64,000 nucleotides of DNA from Fenollaria sporofastidiosus (GTDB lineage: Bacteria > Bacillota > Clostridia > Tissierellales > Peptoniphilaceae). The position numbers and the translations under genes were made by a program. Below, in pieces: positions 42,032 to 51,700 of the stretch. How positions within the stretch are numbered: the first letter of the stretch is position 1; each line of letters starts with the position of its first letter. Below the pieces are notes generated by a model. That model did not search any database. It was not told the DNA's origin and worked only from the letters and a program-made list of their open reading frames with translations. The stretch lies in NCBI RefSeq assembly GCF_943169635.2, contig NZ_OW968186.1, positions 434,001 to 498,000 on the forward strand. The letters run 5' to 3'.

Positions 42032-42043
42032 AATTCGCTAAAT

Positions 42044-42106
42044 TTTACATATTTTACAAACTCTTTACAATTCAAACACACACTCTTAACACTCCCCCAT
42101 TATAAT
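42044..42106 (+). promoter_or_regulatory. Pho-box array and promoter of the pst operon
   Basis: TTTACA at 42053, TTTACA at 42064, a degenerate AACACA near 42075 and TTAACA at 42086 are spaced by 11 bp, as in PhoP boxes of B. subtilis; an extra TTTACA is at 42044. TATAAT (42101-42106) follows with no independent -35. PhoP, encoded in the same operon, should bind here under phosphate limitation. Confidence 0.7.
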
Positions 42107-42143
42107 CAACTTGTAAAAATCATTTAAAGGAGTGTTATTTAAA

Positions 42144-43067
42144 ATGACAAAAAAATTAATTTCATTAATGCTAGTACTTGTATTAGCTCTATCACTAGTA
42201 GCTTGCTCTAAGGGCGAGGATAAACCAGAGGAAACAGCTACTGAAACAAAAACAGAAGAAAAAACTGAAGAAAAAGCACCTGAAGCTTCTAACGAACCTA
42301 TCACTGTAATATCAAGAGAAGACGGTTCTGGTACTAGAGGAGCCTTCATCGAAATCACTGGCATAGAAGAAAAAGACGGCGACCAAAAGGTTGACAAAAC
42401 AACTATTGACGCTGTTGTTCAAAAATCTACTAACGCTGTGCTAATGACTGTTAACGGCGACAAAAATGCCATCGGCTACATCTCTTTAGGCTCTTTAAAC
42501 GATAGCGTTAAGGCTGTCAAGGTTGAAGGCGTAGAAGCAAGCGCTGAAAACGTTCTAAACGCTTCATATAAGATTGCAAGACCATTCAACATTGTTTACA
42601 AAGGCGAGCTAAACGGACTTAAGAAGGACTTCCTTGACTTTATGATGTCTAAGGAAGGTCAAGAAATGGTTCTTGAAAACAAATACGTGCAAGTTGACAC
42701 TGCAGCAGCTGAATACAAACAAAATTCTCAAAGTGGTAAGCTTGTTATAGGCGGCTCAACTTCTGTTACTCCTCTTATGGAAAAGTTTGCTGAAAAATAC
42801 ATGGAGATGTACCCAGAAGTTAAGATTGAAATACAAGCAACTGGCTCATCTGCTGGTATACAAGCTGCTATACAAGGCGCAGCTGACCTAGGTATGGCTT
42901 CAAGAGACCTATCTGACGAGGAAAAAGCAGAATTAACAAATGTAGTTATCGCAAAAGATGGTATCGCTGTTATAGTTCATAATGACAACGCAGTAGAAGA
43001 CTTGACACTTGATCAAATCAAAGCCATCTTCGTAGGAGATATCAAAACTTGGGGCGACATTAAATAA
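42144..43067 (+). CDS. pstS: Phosphate-binding lipoprotein PstS, circularly permuted
   Basis: About 307 residues from the ATG at 42144, with AAAGGAG upstream; the GTG at 42132 overlaps that site. Residues 1-21 form a lipoprotein signal with lipobox LSLVAC. Oddly, the part that is C-terminal in classical PstS comes first (ITVISREDGSGTRGAF, AIGYISLGSL, RPFNIVYKGE, DFMMSKEGQEMV). The classical N-terminal part follows (LVIGGSTSVTPLMEKFAEKY, ATGSSAGIQAAIQG, DLGMASRDL, DGIAVIVHNDN, IKAIFVGDIKTWGDI). All phosphate-binding motifs are present. It delivers phosphate to PstCA. Confidence 0.92.
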   Translation: MTKKLISLMLVLVLALSLVACSKGEDKPEETATETKTEEKTEEKAPEASNEPITVISREDGSGTRGAFIEITGIEEKDGDQKVDKTTIDAVVQKSTNAVLMTVNGDKNAIGYISLGSLNDSVKAVKVEGVEASAENVLNASYKIARPFNIVYKGELNGLKKDFLDFMMSKEGQEMVLENKYVQVDTAAAEYKQNSQSGKLVIGGSTSVTPLMEKFAEKYMEMYPEVKIEIQATGSSAGIQAAIQGAADLGMASRDLSDEEKAELTNVVIAKDGIAVIVHNDNAVEDLTLDQIKAIFVGDIKTWGDIK

Positions 43068-43091
43068 TTAAAATAAATTAGTACTACACGA

Positions 43092-43111
43092 GGAGGGCCC
43101 TAGCGCCCTCC
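43092..43111 (+). promoter_or_regulatory. Intercistronic hairpin between pstS and pstC
   Basis: GGAGGGC (43092-43098) / GCCCTCC (43105-43111) forms a strong stem with no T-run after it. It probably stabilises the pstS message or partly lowers expression of pstCAB relative to pstS. Confidence 0.6.
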
Positions 43112-43132
43112 ATAATTATATAAGGAGTAATT

Positions 43133-43999
43133 ATGAATAAAAACTTTAAAGAGACTTTCATGAAGTATTTCTTCTTCATCATCTCTCTTATCTCAGTCTT
43201 TGCTCTTTTTTTGATATGCTACTTCATTTTTTCAAGAGGCATACCTTTTGTAAAAGAGTACGGACTTAAAGCATTTTTATTTGGCAAAACTTGGGCGCCT
43301 AGAAACGTTCCTGCCTCTTATGGCATAGTGTCCATGGTCGTAGGATCTGTATATACAACACTTGGCGCGATAATTATAGGTCTACCTATAGGCCTTTTAA
43401 CAGCCATTTACATGGCATTTTACGCCAATAAAAATATATACAAAATACTTGAACCCGCTGTTCAGCTCATGGCAGGCATACCTTCAATTGTATATGGTTT
43501 CTTCGCTCTAGTAGTTATGGTGCCACTTATAAGAAGTGCATTTGGCGGCGACGGCATGAATATAATAACGGCTTCCCTACTTTTAGGAATAATGATACTT
43601 CCAACGATAATATCGATTTGCGATTCATCATTAAGAGCCGTCCCCAAATCCTTCTATCAAGGTTCGGTAGCTTTAGGCGCAAGCAAGGAAATCAGCATAT
43701 TTAAAGTAGTGGTGCCCGCTGCAAAGAGCGGCATCATCTCATCTTTCATCTTAGGTATAGGTAGAGCCATCGGCGAGACTATGGCAGTTTACTTAGTTGC
43801 AGGCAATCAGCCAAGAATACCAACCCATCTTACACAAGGCGTTAGAACCTTAACAACAAACATCGTTATAGAGATGGCATACGCGACGCCAAAGCATTTG
43901 CAAGCGCTTATCGCGACAGCCATGGTTCTATTTATCTTTATTTTGATAATTAATACTATTTTCTACTTTATAAAAGGAAGTGAGAAGAATTATGAGTAA
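43133..43999 (+). CDS. pstC: Phosphate ABC transporter permease PstC
   Basis: A 288-residue membrane protein with six predicted helices. The binding-protein-dependent permease loop reads GASKEISIFKVVVPAAKSGIISSF, followed by GIGRAIGETMAVYLVAGNQP, the charged PstC signature. It pairs with PstA to form the channel in the cytoplasmic membrane. TAAGGAG precedes the start, and its end overlaps pstA. Confidence 0.95.
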   Translation: MNKNFKETFMKYFFFIISLISVFALFLICYFIFSRGIPFVKEYGLKAFLFGKTWAPRNVPASYGIVSMVVGSVYTTLGAIIIGLPIGLLTAIYMAFYANKNIYKILEPAVQLMAGIPSIVYGFFALVVMVPLIRSAFGGDGMNIITASLLLGIMILPTIISICDSSLRAVPKSFYQGSVALGASKEISIFKVVVPAAKSGIISSFILGIGRAIGETMAVYLVAGNQPRIPTHLTQGVRTLTTNIVIEMAYATPKHLQALIATAMVLFIFILIINTIFYFIKGSEKNYE

Positions 44000-44798
44000 A
44001 TTTTTAAAAATCTTGATTAAGACCGCTGCCTACTTTACATTAGGGGTGCTTATCTTCATAATCCTCTACATTTCTATCAATGGCATACCAAACTTAAGGC
44101 TGTCACTTTTTGCGTTTAAGTACACAACAGAAAACGTATCAATGCTGCCAAGCCTCATCACTACGCTAATGGTAGTCGTTTTGACTCTTGTGGCCGCCGT
44201 GCCCATAGGAGTCGCGAGCGCCATCTACCTAAGTGAATACGCGAATAAAGGCTCTAAAGTCGTTAGACTAATTAGGCTTGGAACAGAGTCACTAGCAGGG
44301 ATACCCTCCATCATCTACGGACTTTTTGGCCTGATCCTTTTCGTTTATCAACTACAAATGCAATACAGTGTGGCTGCTTGCGTGTTAACCGCCATCATTA
44401 TGGTTTTGCCAATTATAATCAGAACATCTGAAGAGGCGCTTCTTAGTGTGCCTGACTCGTTTAGAAAGGCATCTTATGGTTTAGGCGCAGGAAAGCTCTC
44501 GACCATATTTAAAGTAGTTTTGCCTCCAGCCATGAACGGAATTTTGGCTGGGATAATACTTGCGATAGGAAGGATAGTCGGCGAAACAGCCGCATTTATC
44601 TACACTCTAGGTAACACTACTGGCCTACCGACTGCCTTAAATCAATCCGGCAGGACACTGGCCCTCCACATGTACTCTTTGAGCGAAGAAGGTTTTCACG
44701 TTGAAGAAAGTTTTGCGACTGCCTTCATATTACTGATAGTGGTCGTCATCATTAACATGCTATCAACAAAATTATCAAGAAAGGTTATGAGTAAATAA
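43992..44798 (+). CDS. pstA: Phosphate ABC transporter permease PstA
   Basis: About 268 residues with six predicted helices. The PstA signatures are LAGIPSIIYGLFGLILF, the EAA loop GAGKLSTIFKVVLPPAMNGILAG, and AIGRIVGETAAFIYTLGN. I prefer the ATG at 43992 over a GTG at 43980; both are in frame and the choice is not certain. It overlaps pstC by 8 bp, and its stop shares a base with the pstB ATG. Confidence 0.94.
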   Translation: MSKFLKILIKTAAYFTLGVLIFIILYISINGIPNLRLSLFAFKYTTENVSMLPSLITTLMVVVLTLVAAVPIGVASAIYLSEYANKGSKVVRLIRLGTESLAGIPSIIYGLFGLILFVYQLQMQYSVAACVLTAIIMVLPIIIRTSEEALLSVPDSFRKASYGLGAGKLSTIFKVVLPPAMNGILAGIILAIGRIVGETAAFIYTLGNTTGLPTALNQSGRTLALHMYSLSEEGFHVEESFATAFILLIVVVIINMLSTKLSRKVMSK

Positions 44799-45550
44799 TG
44801 AATAAAATTGAAGTTAAAAACGTTGACCTCTTTTATGGTGATTTTCAGGCTTTAAAAGACGTGTCAATAACAATGCCCGAGAACAAGATAACGGCCTTCA
44901 TTGGTCCATCTGGCTGCGGTAAGTCAACTATGCTAAAGAGTTTAAATCGCATGAACGACCTTGTAGATGGCGTTAAGATTACTGGCGAGATCACTTTAGA
45001 TGGCGAAGACATCTACGCGCCAAAGGTAGATGTGAACGAGCTTCGCAAGAGGATCGGCATGGTTTTTCAGCAGCCAAACCCCTTCAGCATGTCTATCTAT
45101 GATAACATTGCTTATGGTCCTCGTGTGCACGGGATAAAAAAGAAAAAAGACCTTGACATCATCGTAGAGAGGTCGCTACGTGGCGCTGCTCTTTGGGACG
45201 AAGTAAAGGATAAATTAAAGAGAAATGCGCTTCAAATATCTGGAGGGCAGCAACAAAGACTATGTATAGCAAGGGCGCTAGCTGTTGAGCCAGAAGTTTT
45301 ACTTATGGACGAGCCAACATCGGCCCTTGACCCAATATCTACATCTAAGATTGAAGAATTATGCGACTCACTTAAGGACCATTACACCATAGTCATAGTG
45401 ACACACAACATGCAGCAAGCTGCTCGTATATCGGACTTTTGCTCTTTCTTTTTTGAAGGAGAAATAATCGAATCGGATCAAACGAGCACCATTTTCCAAA
45501 ATCCAAAAAATAAAAAAACTGAAGACTACATTACTGGTCGTTTCGGTTAA
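44798..45550 (+). CDS. pstB: Phosphate ABC transporter ATPase PstB
   Basis: A 250-residue ABC ATPase that powers phosphate uptake. Walker A is GPSGCGKST, the Q-loop FQQPNPFSMSIYDNIAYG (typical of PstB), the signature ISGGQQQRLCIARAL, Walker B VLLMDEPTSALDP, and the switch His in VIVTHNMQQA. The start overlaps the pstA stop. The next gene, phoU, follows after 15 bp. Confidence 0.97.
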   Translation: MNKIEVKNVDLFYGDFQALKDVSITMPENKITAFIGPSGCGKSTMLKSLNRMNDLVDGVKITGEITLDGEDIYAPKVDVNELRKRIGMVFQQPNPFSMSIYDNIAYGPRVHGIKKKKDLDIIVERSLRGAALWDEVKDKLKRNALQISGGQQQRLCIARALAVEPEVLLMDEPTSALDPISTSKIEELCDSLKDHYTIVIVTHNMQQAARISDFCSFFFEGEIIESDQTSTIFQNPKNKKTEDYITGRFG

Positions 45551-45565
45551 AAAAGGGGTATAATC

Positions 45566-46222
45566 ATGGTAAGAACAAGATACATTAACGAGTTAGAAAA
45601 TTTAAAAAACGAAATCATTTTATATAGTGCTACAGTTGAAAAAATGCTGATGGATATGAAGGTCATCATCGAAGAGGCGCCAGATAGCTCTGATTTAGCG
45701 GATAAGCTAAGTGTGCTCGAAGCAAAAGATGAAGAAATACGCGGCTTTAGTAGAGATATCGAAACGCTTTGCCTTAAGATTATGTCGACGCAGCAACCCG
45801 TTGCAAAGGATTTAAGGTTTGTCTCGTCAACTTTGAATATCATTAGAAATATTGAAAAGATTGGCGGCCACGTGATTGAGGTCGCTGGCCTTTTAAAATT
45901 CACAAATGCACTCGAAGACTTCACTGAAGAGATTTTGGATATGTGCCTATCAACTAAGAAAATGCTTAAGAGCGCGATTGATGCCTTTATCACTGGCGAC
46001 TTGGAAGAGAGCTACAAGGTCATCGCCTCTGATGACAAGATTGACGACTTGTTCAGTCACATTATGAATGAAGTCGCCACTAAGATTAGCGAGAAAAAAG
46101 AGGGCGCTCTAAGGCTCATAGACATAATTCAAGTAGCGAAGTACTTCGAAAGGATTGGCGACAACGCAGAGGCTATCGCGGACTGGAGCGTTTTTTCAAT
46201 CACAGCAAAGCACTATGAGTAG
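45566..46222 (+). CDS. phoU: Phosphate signalling protein PhoU
   Basis: A 218-residue all-helical protein made of two three-helix repeats. Each repeat carries the metal-binding E/DxxxD-type motif; ICLKIMSTQQPVAKDLRFVSSTLNIIRNIEKIGGH and VAKYFERIGDNAEAIADW are clear signatures. PhoU links PstB activity to PhoR and prevents phosphate overload. It lies between pstB and phoP in one operon. Confidence 0.95.
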   Translation: MVRTRYINELENLKNEIILYSATVEKMLMDMKVIIEEAPDSSDLADKLSVLEAKDEEIRGFSRDIETLCLKIMSTQQPVAKDLRFVSSTLNIIRNIEKIGGHVIEVAGLLKFTNALEDFTEEILDMCLSTKKMLKSAIDAFITGDLEESYKVIASDDKIDDLFSHIMNEVATKISEKKEGALRLIDIIQVAKYFERIGDNAEAIADWSVFSITAKHYE

Positions 46223-46230
46223 GAGGAACT

Positions 46231-46902
46231 ATGATTTATATAGTTGAAGACGACAGAAGCATTAGAGAATTAGTTCTATATGCTCTGCACAATGAAAATT
46301 ACAAGGCTGAAGGCTTTGAGAATAGCGATGAATTATTTCTCGCGCTTAAAAAAGAGACGCCAACACTTATAATGCTCGACATCATGCTGCCTGGTATGAG
46401 CGGCCTTGAAATACTTGATAAAATGAAAAAAGATGCTGCACTAAAGAATATCCCTGTGATAATGCTAACAGCAAAAACAAGTGAGTTTGATAAGATTACA
46501 GGCCTTGATAGAGGTGCCGATGACTACATCACAAAGCCATTTAGCGTCTTGGAGCTCTTGGCAAGAGTTAGAGCCCTACTTAGACGCAGCAAAGTAAGTG
46601 AAGGCGAGGTCCTTGAGTACGCAGGCATAACTCTTGACTACGAAAAAAGAATCGCAAAAGTCGATGGACGCGAAATTTCTCTAACATATAAAGAATTCGA
46701 GCTACTCTACTTTTTACTATCAAACCCAAACATCGTTTTGACTAGAGATAGACTTATAGAAAAGATTTGGGGCTACGATTTTGAAGGAGAAACAAGAACC
46801 GTTGACGTTCACATCGCCTCAATTAGATCCAAGATTGAGCCATATCAAGGCATAATCAAGACTATCAGAAGCCTTGGCTACAAAGTTGGTGATGCTAAAT
46901 GA
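46231..46902 (+). CDS. phoP: Phosphate-regulon response regulator PhoP/PhoB
   Basis: A 223-residue OmpR-family regulator. The receiver has VEDD, phospho-acceptor Asp in IMLDIMLPGMSG, MLTAKTSEFDK and ITKPFSV. The winged helix has LTYKEFELLYFLLSNPNIVLTRDRLIEKIWGYDFEGETRTVDVHIASIR. The position behind pstSCAB-phoU supports the Pho assignment. The stop overlaps the phoR start by 4 bp (ATGA). It probably activates this operon through the boxes at 42044-42091. Confidence 0.92.
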   Translation: MIYIVEDDRSIRELVLYALHNENYKAEGFENSDELFLALKKETPTLIMLDIMLPGMSGLEILDKMKKDAALKNIPVIMLTAKTSEFDKITGLDRGADDYITKPFSVLELLARVRALLRRSKVSEGEVLEYAGITLDYEKRIAKVDGREISLTYKEFELLYFLLSNPNIVLTRDRLIEKIWGYDFEGETRTVDVHIASIRSKIEPYQGIIKTIRSLGYKVGDAK

Positions 46903-48578
46903 AGAAAAAATTAAATATCACCTACGCCATCTGCTTTTTTCTAGCGATATTAATAAGCGTTTCATTCACAGTTTTTTTAATCTACAAAAATACTAGCGCA
47001 AACGAGCTAAGAGATTTGCAAGATGAATTGAAATTTGCCTCGAGCATAGATTTGGACGCACTTGAAAATATTGGCACATTTAAAAATAATATCCGTGTGA
47101 CAGTAGTGGACCCTGATGGAAGGGTCATCTATGACAATTTTACAGATCCAAAAAATATGGAGAGCCATGCGGGTAGAAAAGAGATTAAAGAAGCACTTGC
47201 TGGCAAAGTTGGCAAGGACGTAAGGCTATCAAATACGCTTGGTAAAGACACTTACTACTACGCACAGCTTATGCAAGATGGAAACGTAGTAAGAATTTCA
47301 AAGCAAACAGAGTCCATACTCTCGCAGTTTATGAAGACAGTGCCACTAATTCTACTTATGTCAATCATCTTGATTATGGTCTTAGTCATAGTAAATAAAA
47401 AACTTGTCGATAAACTACTTAAGCCCATCGACTATGCGTCAGAGCACCTTCATAGAGATGATTTTAGTACCCAAAAGCTTGATGTTTACGACGAGCTAAG
47501 TCCATTCATAAGAACTATAGAGAGAAAAAATAAAGATATCAAAGACTATATCGAAAGGCTTGAAACTAAGGAAGCAACAGTAAGTGAGATACTTCGTAAC
47601 ATGAACGAAGGGCTAGTTTTAATTGATCCAGAGCTAAAAGTTCTTCAGTTAAACGAGGCGGCGAAGAGGCTATTTAAGGCCAATATGCAAAGTAATTACA
47701 TCGATATGGATGTCGTGAGACTTACAAGAAGTCAAGAAGTTTCGGATAAATTAAATACTTTAAGAGAAACGCATAAAGCTTCAAGCTTCGAGCTTATGTC
47801 CGATGAAGACAGCCTAAAAATTTACCTTTCGCCTATTGAGAGCGGTAGCACACTTACAGGTATCATCATGCTTGTACTTGATGTGAATGACGAGAAGAAG
47901 GCAGAAAGGCTTAGACGCGAATTTTCTGCGAACGTTTCACACGAGCTAAAGAGTCCACTCACATCGATATCGGGCTACGCAGAGCTAATTAAGAATGGCA
48001 TGGTGAAGGACGAAGACATCAAAAAATTCTCCGGCATCATCTTTGACGAAGCAGGTCAAATGCTAAGGCTTATTGAAAACATCATATTGATATCGAAGCT
48101 TGACGAAAAACCACAGCTCAAATGCGAAGAAGAAGTTTCGATTAAAGAGTGCATAGATGGCATACTAAAGCTGTATAAAGGAAAAATTGATGCGAAAAAT
48201 TTATCGCTCGAGTGCCATATTGAAGAAGGACTTACGAAAAAAGTGCCGCTTGGCATGCTTTCAGAGCTTTACAGGAATTTGATATCAAACGCAATCAAGT
48301 ACAATAAAGATGGCGGCAAAATCACCATAACAGTAGAAAGACGCGCCGATAATATCATAAGCAAAATTACAGACACCGGCATAGGCATCGCGCAAGAAGA
48401 AGTTCCTCGTATATTCGAACGCTTCTACATGGTTGACAAAGGAAGAAACAGAAACACAAACTCAACAGGTTTGGGACTCGCCATAGTTAAGCATATAGTT
48501 GAAGATATGGGTGGGACTATAGATGTGGCTAGCGAAATGGGAAAAGGAACTACTATGAAGGTGATCTTTAGTAAATAG
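46899..48578 (+). CDS. phoR: Phosphate-regulon sensor histidine kinase PhoR
   Basis: A 559-residue membrane kinase. TM1 (about 8-28) and TM2 (about 148-168) bracket a small extracellular domain with VTVVDPDGRVIYDNF. A linker/HAMP-like region and a PAS domain follow (about 222-330, ILRNMNEGLVLIDPELKVLQLNEAAKRLF). HisKA has FSANVSHELKSPLTSISGYAELI, and HATPase_c shows LISNAIKYNKDGG, DTGIGIA and STGLGLAIVKHIV. The operon position and domain order are those of PhoR. Confidence 0.93.
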   Translation: MKKKLNITYAICFFLAILISVSFTVFLIYKNTSANELRDLQDELKFASSIDLDALENIGTFKNNIRVTVVDPDGRVIYDNFTDPKNMESHAGRKEIKEALAGKVGKDVRLSNTLGKDTYYYAQLMQDGNVVRISKQTESILSQFMKTVPLILLMSIILIMVLVIVNKKLVDKLLKPIDYASEHLHRDDFSTQKLDVYDELSPFIRTIERKNKDIKDYIERLETKEATVSEILRNMNEGLVLIDPELKVLQLNEAAKRLFKANMQSNYIDMDVVRLTRSQEVSDKLNTLRETHKASSFELMSDEDSLKIYLSPIESGSTLTGIIMLVLDVNDEKKAERLRREFSANVSHELKSPLTSISGYAELIKNGMVKDEDIKKFSGIIFDEAGQMLRLIENIILISKLDEKPQLKCEEEVSIKECIDGILKLYKGKIDAKNLSLECHIEEGLTKKVPLGMLSELYRNLISNAIKYNKDGGKITITVERRADNIISKITDTGIGIAQEEVPRIFERFYMVDKGRNRNTNSTGLGLAIVKHIVEDMGGTIDVASEMGKGTTMKVIFSK

Positions 48579-48658
48579 TGTAAATTTGCTCTGCGAACTT
48601 AGTTTTGAGACGACTCAGGTGAATAAACGTTTTACAAATAAATACGTATATATACACA

Positions 48659-48689
48659 AAAGACGCATATCATTTAGGTATGCGTCTTT
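48659..48689. terminator. Bidirectional terminator between phoR and the giant surface gene
   Basis: An 11-bp stem, AAAGACGCATA / TATGCGTCTTT, with a 9-nt loop lies between the convergent genes. Confidence 0.8.
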
Positions 48690-48714
48690 CTATCTTGATA
48701 TTCTATTATTTTAA

Positions 48715-51700
48715 TTATCTAATAACATTGTACTGAAACTTCTTTTGTTGAATTCTTAAATAATCAGTAACGATATTAAATGTAAGATTATCCATTACAA
48801 CAGTATTCGCCTTATAATATCTATTATCTGTAAGCAATGTGTTGCTTGCGCATAGTATGTCTTCATATAGAGGCATGCTTGGATTGATATCCTTGTAAGT
48901 TAATAGTGTGTTTACGCTTCTCTTTAGATATACCTTATCAAGCACTCTTCTGAAGGCTCTATTAGATACATAAGCAACTTCTTGTCTTGTGATAGGCTTG
49001 TCAGCATCAAACTTCGCTGTACCATCTTGGTAAACGCCTAGCCAGCCAGCTTCATAAGCCGCTTCGACTTCAGCTGTTGCCCAGTGACCATTTCTTAGCA
49101 TCATAGTATTGCCACTTGCCTCTTTAATGTCTTGGAACCTTCTAAGTGTTGCAACCCACTCAGCTCTAGTGATCTTACCTTCTGGTTTAAAAGTACCATC
49201 GCTATATCCTTGGAATACACCCGCTTGAGTTACGACTCTGATTGCGTCTGTGTACCAAACGTTTCCAACGTCACTGTAGCTTAGAGCGTAGTTTGCATCG
49301 TATCTGTAGCCGTCAGCCTTTAGAGCGTTGGCTAAGATTTGTGCCGCTTCGCATCTTCTTAAGCCATCGTATGGTCTGAACTTGCCGTTAAAGCCTTGCA
49401 TGTATCTGATTTCTTTTTGCATTTCATCATTTTCGCCAACTTTGACAATCTTTTCAACAATCTTTTCTTTTTCGACAATTTTGTCTCTGTAGATAACTTC
49501 TGGATATGGTCTGTATCCTGGTTCACCGCCTGGCTTACCAGGTGAAGAAACTTGTTTAACTTTAGCAGTTACTACGATATCGCGATTGTTTATAACAATT
49601 GCATCTGCTGTATCCCAAGTATCAAATGCATATCCTGCAGCTGCATTAACATTTGGTTTTTTTAATGCTGCAAGTGTTAAATCTAATCCGCTTGTATTTT
49701 TTGCGCCCTTCTTAATAAAGAAAGCCTTAGACTTTGCTAGTTTTAATCCAGCTTCCGCCTCGAATCTAACTAAGACGTAACCCTCTGGTCTAGCAGTTGG
49801 ATCGTTTGGATCGTATTCGATAATATCTTCAGCGCCAGTATAATTTGCTTTGATAATTGTTTCTTCTTTAAATTGATGTCTTTTTGCTAATGTATATGGA
49901 ACATCAATATCATGTCCATTAGCATCTTTTCCTGGAATAGTCCAATTAATAAATCTGTATCCATTAATTGCTGTTGGATCTGATCCAGGTATTACAACTT
50001 GTGCATCAGGATTTACATAGAAGTAAGTTTTTTGTGGGTCTTTAGCCTTTGTAGTAGGATCTACTGTTACTTTTTTGTATCCGTCTGGCACATAAATAGG
50101 CTTGCCTTCTTTAGTTTTTGCTTCGTAAATGTTTTTAACTACCTTGATAGGTATGTCTACATCTTGAACTTCACCGTTTGCAAATGTTACTTTAGCCTTA
50201 ATTTTTTCTATTCTAGATACTTCAGTTTCATCTTTTTCTTTTAGCTTATCATAAAGTTCTGTTGCTAAATCTGCATAAGCGTTTCCATTTGCATCTTTGC
50301 CTAAAATAAATGCTACTGTAGCATCAGTTGGCACATTTTGTTCATTTCCACTAGCATCCTTAACTTTGATTGCTTTTTTCAAAGTAACTTCACTTGGAAT
50401 AAAGTTATTTATCCAAGTGTTGCCATCTTTAAATGATTCAGCAACTGTCAATCCTTCAGTCGAAACATTACCTTGATCTATTGTAACTTTTTCATATTGT
50501 GCAGTTATAGTTGTTTCTACAGGGAATTTATCTTCTATACCATCAGCTACCACATTTTCACTCCAAGTTCTTGGACCATTTTCATTCGATTTCCATTTAG
50601 TGAATTTCCATGAATACTCTTTAGGATTGCTTGCATCAACTGGAACATCTTTACCTGCTGGTTTAGTAACTGGTAGCTTAACTTTTTTATTAGGATTTAC
50701 ATAGAAAATTTGTTCTTCTTTTTCTGCTGGATTTGTAGAAAGTTTAGCCTTATCAGTCTTTTTAGTAGTTACTTTTACATAGTCATCTGGTGTTTCCGCT
50801 GGTTTATTTCCACTTGCATCTGCTGTAAGCACGTCATCTACATAAGTTGCTGTGATAATTGTTCCATTGATATCAGTGAATTTCTTAGGAGTGCTTGACT
50901 TGTAGACATCGCTTCCTAGCTTCCACTCCTTAAACGTCTTAGTGCCTGCGCCTACTGGATCTGCAATTTGGAATGTAACTTCCTTAGTTGGATTAACCCA
51001 ATAGATTTTATCTGTCGTGTCAGTAGCCTCGTTTGTTGGCTTGAATGTAACCTTAACAAAGTTACTTGGAACTGTATTCGGCTTATTGTTTGGATCAGTT
51101 TGCTCGATTACATCTGTAGTGTACTCAGCTGTTATTGTTGTTTCTACATTAAATTGATATCTTTCATTATCAGTTTGAGCTAATTTATATTCTGTATTGC
51201 CATTAGCCCACTTAACGAAGGTATTTGTGCCCACTCCTACTGGATTGTCTTTAGTAATAAGAACGTTTGCCGCTGGATTTACATAGTAGTAAGTCTTTTG
51301 TGGGTCTTTAGCGTTTGTTGTTGGGTCTAGGATTACTTTTACATAATCTGTTGGTACGTAGTAAGGCTTTTCTGATAAAGTTTTTGCTTCGTAGATGTTT
51401 TTAATAACTTTGATAGGTATTTCTACTGTTTGTTCTTCAGCTCCTGGCATTGTGACTTTAGCTTTAAGTTTTTCTGTTCTAGATGGTTTATTGCCATCAT
51501 CTTTTTCTTTTAGCTTATCATATAGATAATTCTTTAATTGATCTCCGCTTATGGCAGCATCATTATTATCTAAAAACTTAATCGTAGTACCTGTAGGTAA
51601 GTCTTTTAGTTGACCATTGTCATCTGTCACTTTAAGTGCTTTTTTTAGAACGTCTTCACTTGCTTCGTCAATAAATTTATTAACCCACTCAGTTGCATTC

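Larger units (their letters stand above)
40729..42043. other. 1.3-kb gene-free block of nested structured repeats
   Basis: No gene is supported. In order it holds a family-E copy (40737-40864), two family-H hairpins (about 40911-40952 and 41020-41062), doubly nested family-A elements (41121-41470) with an H hairpin inside, a family-A left-end fragment (about 41574-41640), and a full family-A copy (41683-42031) with another H hairpin inside. Confidence 0.75.
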
